Positions 1 to 6,600 of a DNA stretch of 7,700 nt are shown piece by piece. The position numbers were made by a program, and so were the translations under genes. Each line of letters begins with the position of its first letter. Positions within the stretch are counted from its first letter, which is position 1. The notes under the pieces were generated by a model. The model was not told where the DNA came from. It searched no databases and saw nothing but the letters and a program-made list of their open reading frames with translations. Location of the stretch: NCBI GenBank assembly GCA_039177895.1, contig JBCDFO010000235.1, forward strand, positions 1 to 7,700, in the 5' to 3' direction. The stretch comes from JBCBEX01 sp039177895. Lineage in GTDB: Bacteria; Bacteroidota; Rhodothermia; Rhodothermales; Rubricoccaceae.

Positions 1-18
1 ATGGTGCAGGGCAGGATC

Positions 19-45
19 GCGGGGCCGTTTGCAAACCGTCCCCGC
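19..45. repeat. Imperfect dyad / hairpin upstream of the YihY-family gene
   Basis: Six bases GCGGGG (19-24) pair with CCCCGC (40-45). Inside them lies a perfect 10-base palindrome GTTTGCAAAC (27-36), which can fold with a TGCA tip. The two parts are joined by a small asymmetric internal loop (CC against CGT). The heptamer GCAGGGC occurs on both sides, at 6-12 and 44-50, the second copy overlapping the end of the dyad. No T-run follows on either strand, so a classical intrinsic terminator is not supported. It could be a protein-binding operator, an mRNA leader hairpin, or the end of a gene lying to the left. The symmetry is visible; the function is unknown. The rest of 1-143 holds no convincing gene. 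Confidence 0.4.
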
Positions 46-143
46 AGGGCGTGGCGCCGCTGTGCCATCGCCTTGCCGATGTCCGACTTCCGAACCTCGG
101 CGAAGCCTTCTCGGTTGGTTCTCATGCCACCACTCCACCGTAC

Positions 144-1352
144 ATGCCCCGTTCGCTCTGGCTCCGGTTCTCCGACGCGGCGCGTTTCTACGCGAAGGGG
201 CTTGGTGCGCGGCTGAAGAATCCCTACGTCGTGCTCTGGGCGCAGGCCATCGCGTTCAAGGTGCTCGTGACGCTGCTGCCCCTGCTGGTCCTCGGGACGG
301 GCATCCTCGGGCTGGTGATGCGCCAGGAGGACCCCTTCGACGCGGTGTCGCGCTTCCTCGGCTCGTTCCTGCCCAACTACCAGAGCGACACGCTCTTCCA
401 ACTCCTCGGGCAACTCCAGCAGGCGGGCAGCACCATCACCATCGTCGGCGGCGTTGGGCTCTTTCTGACGGTGCTGACGCTCTTCAGCGCGCTGCGCGTG
501 GTGATCTCGGGGGCCTTCGGCGGCGACCGCCACGAGCAGCGCCCGCTTCTGCGGGGCTACCTCTTCGACCTGCGGATGGTGGGGCAGGTAGCCCTGCTGT
601 TCCTCCTCTCGTTCGGCATCACGGTCGGGCTGCGCGGCTTCATGGCGCGCTCGCACGCGCTCGCCGAGCAGTACGGCCTCGACGCGGCGCTCGTGTCGCA
701 GGGGTGGGAGGGCGTGCTAGGCGTGGCGGCGTGGCTGGTGCCGCTCGTGCTCTCGGTGGCGATGTACATGCAGCTCTACTACTTCATCCCACAGCCCAAG
801 CCGCCCTCGCGCAGCGCCTTCGCCGGGGCTGCGTTCGCGGCGCTGCTCTTCGAGGGCGCGAAAAACCTCTTCGCCTACTACGCCGTCTACGTGGGCCGCT
901 TCGACCGGTATGAGGCCCCGAACCCGCAGGAGATCGGTCGCGATCTGGAGAGCGGCAGCGTGGAGGGCGCGAGCGACGCGCTGATCTCGCTCGGCGGCTT
1001 CTTCGGGCTCATCCTCGCGCTCGTGTTCTGGGTCTACCTCTCGGGCCTCATCCTCATCCTCGGCGCGATGGTGGCCGCCGTCCACGAGGAGCGCACGGGC
1101 CCCCGCCGCTCGCGCCTCCGCCGCGTCCTCGCCCGCCGGTTCGGAGCCGATGCTGAGGACGAAGAGGTCGCTGAGAGCGACGAGGTCGCCCAGGACGGGA
1201 GGGCCGCTGCGTACGACTCCGATAGCGAGGGCAGCGCTGCTGGCGAAGCGGTAGAGGCAGACGAGGCCGTGGCTACGGGTAAGCCCGCCGAGCCCTCGCC
1301 TGAGCCACCGGCTTCGTCCGCGTCTGTAGCCGTGTCCGAGCGCCCGGCGTAA
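144..1352 (+). CDS. YihY/virulence factor BrkB family inner-membrane protein
   Basis: A 402-residue integral membrane protein of the YihY/BrkB family, whose members were long misannotated as ribonuclease BN and whose molecular function is unsettled. About six hydrophobic segments are visible, near residues 31-58, 96-120, 145-168, 191-216, 224-250 and 281-313. The first contains the family-like pattern A-IAFKVLVTLLPLLVL, and the last contains FWVYLSGLILILGA, matching the conserved end of the family. Two features are unusual: a polar segment of about 30 residues (251-283) between the last two membrane segments, and a long C-terminal tail that is first Arg-rich (317-332) and then acidic and Ala/Ser/Pro-rich (334-402). 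I chose ATG 144 because the residues encoded upstream from GTG 51 do not look like this family and would add the only cysteine. No Shine-Dalgarno is visible. It lies 112 bp before the Omp85 gene on the same strand, so co-transcription is possible. The family call is secure; the exact start is less so. Confidence 0.88.
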   Translation: MPRSLWLRFSDAARFYAKGLGARLKNPYVVLWAQAIAFKVLVTLLPLLVLGTGILGLVMRQEDPFDAVSRFLGSFLPNYQSDTLFQLLGQLQQAGSTITIVGGVGLFLTVLTLFSALRVVISGAFGGDRHEQRPLLRGYLFDLRMVGQVALLFLLSFGITVGLRGFMARSHALAEQYGLDAALVSQGWEGVLGVAAWLVPLVLSVAMYMQLYYFIPQPKPPSRSAFAGAAFAALLFEGAKNLFAYYAVYVGRFDRYEAPNPQEIGRDLESGSVEGASDALISLGGFFGLILALVFWVYLSGLILILGAMVAAVHEERTGPRRSRLRRVLARRFGADAEDEEVAESDEVAQDGRAAAYDSDSEGSAAGEAVEADEAVATGKPAEPSPEPPASSASVAVSERPA

Positions 1353-1356
1353 GGCG

Positions 1357-1423
1357 AACACCGACGCGCCTCCGGTACGCCGACCTATCGCATGGGGCCC
1401 ACGGTGGCGCTACCTTCGGTGTT
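1357..1423. repeat. Weak nested inverted repeat in the 112-bp gap before the Omp85 gene
   Basis: AACACCGA (1357-1364) is perfectly complementary to TCGGTGTT (1416-1423). Inside it GCGCC (1366-1370) pairs with GGCGC (1406-1410), and after a T/T mismatch CCG (1372-1374) pairs with CGG (1402-1404). Together they could form a long interrupted hairpin between the YihY-family stop and the Omp85 GTG start. No U-run follows, so it is not a standard terminator. It may be a leader structure for the Omp85 mRNA or chance pairing in GC-rich sequence. I see no convincing promoter boxes in this gap. Confidence 0.22.
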
Positions 1424-1464
1424 GCTGTTCCCTGCCGCCCTCTCTCTACTGCGCCCGTCTGGCT

Positions 1465-3690
1465 GTGCGTCCCCTCCTGCCCGCACTTTTGCTCGGCCTC
1501 GTCCTCGCGAGTATGCCCCCGCATGCCGCGGCCCAGGCTCCGCTCTCGCTCGTCAACGGCGAGACGACCGTGCAGAGCGTGCGCTTTCGCTTCGGCGACA
1601 GCCAGACATTCGAGGAGGAGATGCTACTCGAACAGGTCGCCACGGTCGAGCCTGGGTTCTGGGACGAGAGCTGGCGGCGACCCGTCAAGCGGTTCTTTTC
1701 GTTCCTCCCAGCCGTCGACGCACCCGGCACGTATCCCTTTCTCCCGTTCGAGCTGCAGAAGGACCTGCGGCGGCTGGAGCGCTTCTACCGCGACAACGGC
1801 TTTCTCAGAGCCGAGGCCGACTGGTTCGTCCGGCTCGACTCGACGGACAACGATGTCCAGGTTCTCTTTACCATTGAGGAAGGGCCGCCGCTGCTGATCG
1901 GCGACCTCGCGTTCCTCGCGGACCCCGACAGCACCGCGCTCGTGCCGAGGCTCAGCGGCGGGGCCCGGGCAGCGTGGGACGGCTTCCGCGCGAACGTCTC
2001 CGTACGGGAGGGCCGCCGCCTCGACCAGTTTTCGCTCGTGCAACTCCAGAACGAGACGCTGGAGTGGCTCCAGAACCAGGGGTATGCCTACGCCCGCGTC
2101 CGCGCGGCCACAGACGTGGACACGACCCGCAACCGGGCCGACGTGCGGCTTTTTGCTGACGTGGGGCCTCTCGGTCGGTTCGGCATTATCGATATTGAGG
2201 GAGCGGAGTCGGTGCGGAGCCGGGTAGTAGCACGCGAGCTACCCTTCCGCACCGGCGACCGCTACACCTACGCCGACCTCCTGGAGGGCCAGCGTCAGAT
2301 CTTCGACCTGAACCTGTTCCAGATCGCGCTGGTGGATGCGCCCGATCCGCCCCAGGGCCAGGCGCGTGACTCGACCGTGCGCATCCGCGTGCGGGTGCAG
2401 GAGGGCGAGCCACGCCTGCTCACGGCTCGCCTCGGCTACCTGACGCAGAGCGGCGCGCGGGCGCAGGGGCAGTGGACCCACCGCAACTTCCTGGGCGACG
2501 CGCGCACGTTCACCGTCACCGCCAGTGCCGAGACGGGCCTCTTCGCGCTCGAAGGCGACGGCATCGTGGACCGCCGCTACTCCGCCTCGGCGACGCTGCG
2601 CCAGCCCTACGTCTACGACCGACGGCTCTCGCTCACCGCCGGGCCGTCCGTGACCTATCGCGACGACACGCGTGAGAACTCGCTCGCTGTCGGCGGGACG
2701 GTGGCGCTGCTGCTCGACCTCGGCTCGCTGCGCACGCTCACGCTGCGCACCAGCGTCTCGACGCGCGAGATCTACGGCCTCGGCGGCGGCGCGGCGCGGC
2801 TCTCGGAGCTGCTCAGCCCCAACGCGCTCGGCCGCGTCACCAAGAGCGAGCTCGCCGTGGACGCGCTCTACGGGCAGCTCGACAACCTACTCGACCCGCA
2901 GCGGGGCTACCTCGGCCGCGCCACCCTCGCGCTCTCGGGCCCGACGACGCTCTCGAACGTGCAGTATGTCCGTGCGACGGCGACGGCGCAAGGCTTCCTG
3001 CCTGTCGGCCCGGCCTTCCTGCGGGCCCGCGCCACGGCGGGGCAACTCATCCCGCTCGCCCAGACCAGCTTCGACGACGACGCGGCGCGGCTGCGCGACG
3101 TGGTGCTGCTCGCGGGCGGCACCGGCGACGTGCGCGGCTACAACCTCGGCCTCGTCGGGCCCAAGCTCCCCGACTTCCAGCGCGAGACGCTCGACGACGG
3201 CACCACGTCGTATGCGGCGCTTGGCAGCGGCAGCGGGCGCTACTTCGCGCTCGGCGGCTCCACCAAGCTCACCGGCAGCCTCGAAGCCGCCGTGCCGTTC
3301 CCGTTCTTCCCGCCGGGCTTCCGTCTGCTCACCTTCCTCGACGCGGGCCGCCTCTGGACGCCCGGCAGCACCGACACCTACAATTTCTCGCAGGAGATCC
3401 TCACCGACCCCAACGCTCCTGCCTTCCTGACCTTGCTCGATGAAGCGCTCGCCGACGAGGAGCGCGTCCGCTACAGCACCGGCCTCGGCTTCGGCTTCGC
3501 GAGCCAGATCGGCGAGATCAGCCTGGCCGTCGGCTACAAGCTCAACCCGACGCCGCTCGACGTGACCCCGCCGAACGAGGTGTTCAACGCTGCCGACGAG
3601 GCCGCTCTGCGCGCGTTGCTCGCCGACGACATCCGTACGTGGGACTTCCAGCGCTTCGCCTTCCACCTGTCCATCGGGAGGTCGTTCTGA
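1465..3690 (+). CDS. TamA/BamA-type Omp85 outer-membrane protein
   Basis: A 741-residue Omp85 protein, predicted to sit in the outer membrane and assemble beta-barrels or work with TamB. The GTG start is supported by a signal peptide: MR, a hydrophobic core to about residue 16, then an AAAQA cleavage region at 21-25. No cysteine follows, so it is not a lipoprotein. Three POTRA domains are readable at about 34-141, 142-236 and 237-316, each ending in a phrase like EEGPP, VGPL or QEGEP. The barrel spans about 317-741. It contains LDPQRGY (476-482), the loop-6 signature VRGY (556-559), a GGSTKLTGSLE strand near 597, and a C-terminal beta-signal ending FHLSIGRSF with terminal Phe. Three POTRAs and the adjoining tamB favour a TamA-like role over BamA, which usually has five. 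It is longer than E. coli TamA (577 residues), mostly in the barrel loops and in a POTRA1 insertion. Its stop overlaps the tamB start. Confidence 0.93.
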   Translation: MRPLLPALLLGLVLASMPPHAAAQAPLSLVNGETTVQSVRFRFGDSQTFEEEMLLEQVATVEPGFWDESWRRPVKRFFSFLPAVDAPGTYPFLPFELQKDLRRLERFYRDNGFLRAEADWFVRLDSTDNDVQVLFTIEEGPPLLIGDLAFLADPDSTALVPRLSGGARAAWDGFRANVSVREGRRLDQFSLVQLQNETLEWLQNQGYAYARVRAATDVDTTRNRADVRLFADVGPLGRFGIIDIEGAESVRSRVVARELPFRTGDRYTYADLLEGQRQIFDLNLFQIALVDAPDPPQGQARDSTVRIRVRVQEGEPRLLTARLGYLTQSGARAQGQWTHRNFLGDARTFTVTASAETGLFALEGDGIVDRRYSASATLRQPYVYDRRLSLTAGPSVTYRDDTRENSLAVGGTVALLLDLGSLRTLTLRTSVSTREIYGLGGGAARLSELLSPNALGRVTKSELAVDALYGQLDNLLDPQRGYLGRATLALSGPTTLSNVQYVRATATAQGFLPVGPAFLRARATAGQLIPLAQTSFDDDAARLRDVVLLAGGTGDVRGYNLGLVGPKLPDFQRETLDDGTTSYAALGSGSGRYFALGGSTKLTGSLEAAVPFPFFPPGFRLLTFLDAGRLWTPGSTDTYNFSQEILTDPNAPAFLTLLDEALADEERVRYSTGLGFGFASQIGEISLAVGYKLNPTPLDVTPPNEVFNAADEAALRALLADDIRTWDFQRFAFHLSIGRSF
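3677..3682 (+). promoter_or_regulatory. Ribosome binding site for tamB inside the end of the Omp85 gene
   Basis: GGAGGT lies seven bases before the ATG at 3690 and is read within the last Omp85 codons (Gly-Arg-Ser-Phe-stop). It uses an AGG arginine codon in a gene that mostly uses CG-type arginine codons. With the TGATG overlap it indicates translational coupling, and it fixes the tamB start. It is the only clear Shine-Dalgarno among the three starts in this window. Confidence 0.7.
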
Positions 3691-6600
3691 TGGCGACGCA
3701 GGTCCCCGCGAATCCGGCCGAGCAGGCGGCTCCGGAGCGGCCTCGAAAGCGGTCGTGGCTGCGCCGCCTCGCGTGGGGGGGCGGCGTGCTCGTGGCGCTC
3801 GTGGTCCTGCTCGTGCTCGTGGCCGTCCTCGCGCTCCAGACGGAGTGGGGGCGGTCGCAGGTGCAGGAGATCGCCACGACGCAGATCCAGAACCTGCTCG
3901 CGGACGACGCGACGGTCGAGATCGGGCGGCTCGACGGCTCGTTCGTGACGAGCGCGACGCTCACCGACCTCGTGATCCGGCGCGGCGACGAGCGTGTTCT
4001 GAGCGTGGACTCGGTGCAGGCGCGCTACAACCTGGTGGCGCTGTTGGGTAAGCGACTGGCGCTCAGCGAGGTCGTCGTCGTCGGCCCGTTCGTGCGGATG
4101 GTGCAGCAGGCCGACTCCAGCTTCGACATGGCGACGCTGTTCGTGACTGATACCACCGCGACGGACACGACGGGGGGCAACTTCGCCGTCTCGCTCGACG
4201 ACCTCCGGGTGGAGCGCGGGCGCGTGGAGGTCGCGTTCTACACCGGCCCGGATGCGGAGGATCTGGACACGGAGGATCTGGATGCGGAGGGGCGGGGCCG
4301 CGACTCGCTCCTCACTGTCGATCCGCTCGGCCTCCGCCTGACCGGCTTCGCCTTCGGCCCCGACCAGTTCGAAGGCACGCTCGACCGCGCCGCGGCGACG
4401 CTCACCGCCGCCGACCGCACGACGGCGCTCGACCTCGCGCTTTCAGGCCGCTTCGACGCCGAGACGGCCGCGCTCGATACGCTGCGCCTTACCTCGCCGC
4501 GCACGGACGTACGCGGTGGCCTGTCGGTCGAGTACGCCGCCTTCCTCGATGCGCTCGCCGAGGCCGACGCCGAGACGCCGCTGGAGACGTGGCTGCCACG
4601 CTTCGCGGCCGACCTCCGCGCGCAGCCGCTCAGCATGGCCGACGTGCGCGCCTTCGCACCGGTCGCCGTGACGGGCGCGCCCACACTCACGCTCGACGCC
4701 TCCAGCGATGGCCGCAACCTCACCGCCGTCCTCGACGCCGACCTCAACGAGGCGGGGACCGCCGACCTGACGGCTACCTTCCGCACGCCGACCTCGGGCC
4801 GCGTCGTGTACCGCGCTGCGGGGCAGCTTCGCGACTTCGATCCTGGGCAGCTGCTCGGCAACGCGGACCTCGTCGCGACGCTCAACGCCGACCTCGATGT
4901 GGACCTCGCGGGCGCGAGCCACGCGGCGCTCGACGGCCCGTTCGCGCTGCGCGTCTTCGACGCCTCGGTGAACGGGCAGCCCATCGAGTCGTCCACGCTC
5001 GATGGGCAGTTCGCGGGCGGGCAGATGCGCTTCGGCCTCGATGCCGTCATCCCCGGCGCGGCGCTCACCGCGAGCGGCCAGGCGCGCCCCTTCGCCTCGA
5101 CGCCGACCTACTTCGCCGAGGGGCGCTTCTTCGACGTGGACCTCGCCGCCTTCGCCGACTCCGTCTCGGGGACGCCGCTGAGTGGGACGATCTCGCTCGC
5201 CGGGCAGGGCTTCGAGCCGGACGCGATGCAGGCGAGCCTCGGCGTGACGCTCGACCCTGCGACCGTACGCACGGCTGCCACGACCACCCAGATCGAGGAG
5301 GTCGCGCTCGACGCGCAGCTCCGCCGCCGGACGGTCCGCTTCGATCTGCGTGGCCTCTTCGGCCCGACGGGCGACGCGGGCGGCGCACTGGCGCTCCAGG
5401 GCCTCGCGCAGCCCTTCGCGACGCCGCTCACCTACGAGATCACCGAGGGCACGGCCCAGCGCCTCGACCTCGCGGCGCTCACGGGCGACCCGGAGCAGGC
5501 AAGCTCGATCACGGGCACGTTCACGCTCGACGGGCGCGGCACCGACCCGCAAACGCTCGCGATCGACCTCCAGGCCGCGCTGGACGACACGCGCTACGGC
5601 ACGACGCGCATCCCCTCAGCCGACCTCTTCGCGGGGCTCGCCGACGGCCTGCTCGCCTTCGACGGGGAGGTGGACCTCGCCGACGCGGGACGGGTGGAGG
5701 CGCGGGGCGAGGTGACGCCGTTCGCCGACACGCTGCGCTACCGGCTCGACGCGCTCCTCACCAACCTCGACGCGGGCGCGTTCGCGGCACCGGAGGCCAG
5801 CCCAGACACATTGGCCACCGCCGACACGACGGCGTTCATGACGCGGCTCAACGGCACGGTCCGGCTCGACGGCAGCGGGACGGACCCGCAGGCGCTCGAC
5901 CTCACGGGCCGCGTGGTGCTGACGGAGTCGCAGGTGAACCAGCAGCAGATCGAGTCGGGCGCGGTAGCGCTGCGGCTGGGAGGCGGGACGCTGGACGTAG
6001 ACGGCACCGTGACGACCCCCGAGGGCCTCGTGCGCCTCGACGCGACGGGACGGCCGTTCGACGCGACGCCTGCCGTGACTGTCCGCGAGGGGCGCTTCGA
6101 GAACCTCGACGTGGGAGCGTTCGCGGGCAACCCACGCCTGGCGAGCAACCTCACCGGGCGCTTCAATGCGGACTACACCGGCAAGAACCTCGAGACGGGC
6201 ACGCTGCAGGGCGTCCTCCGCTTCGACCCGTCCACGCTCAGCGGCGCGGACCTCGACGGCACGCTCAGCTTCGCGCTTGACGACGGGCTCGGGCAGGGCA
6301 ATGCCGACCTCGCGCTCGCGGGCGGCACCGTTCGTCTCGACGCCGACCTCACCCTGCCCGGCACGGACGAGAGCGATACCGTAGACAGCCTGCCGCGCTT
6401 CGACGCCGCCGGACGCATCGACAGCGTCGCGCTCGGGCCGTTCCTTGACCCCCTCCTCACGCTGCTGCCCGACTCGGTGCGCCGTGCCAACCCGGAGCTG
6501 GCTAACCGCGACCTCCTTACGCTCTCGTTCGACGTAACCGGTGTCGGCCGTGACCTGGCTACGCTGCAGGCGCGGGGACGGGCAGAGAGCCCCGGGTCCA

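Noticed and set aside
51..143. GTG at 51 as the start of the YihY-family protein
   Set aside because: The added 31 residues look non-coding in character (Pro/His/Ser mix), introduce the only cysteine, and precede a normal short N-terminus beginning at ATG 144.
1..216. Open frame of 71 codons at the left edge
   Set aside because: Arg/Pro-rich with no recognisable pattern, and overlaps the start of the well-supported YihY-family gene in another frame.
1411..1418. TACCTTCG as a Bacteroidota-type -7 box (TAnnTTTG)
   Set aside because: One mismatch, and no TTG at the expected upstream distance, so not a supported promoter.
1353..1464. Intrinsic terminator after the YihY-family gene
   Set aside because: The only inverted repeat has a long interrupted stem and no following T-run.
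2887..3666. 259-codon minus-strand open frame inside the Omp85 gene
   Set aside because: Opposite-strand shadow with Glu/Arg/Ala-rich translation and no recognisable fold.
4589..6280. 563-codon open frame on the + strand within tamB
   Set aside because: An Arg/Gly/Pro/Ala-rich shadow frame of a GC-rich gene; tamB's own frame is uninterrupted and has recognisable family patterns.
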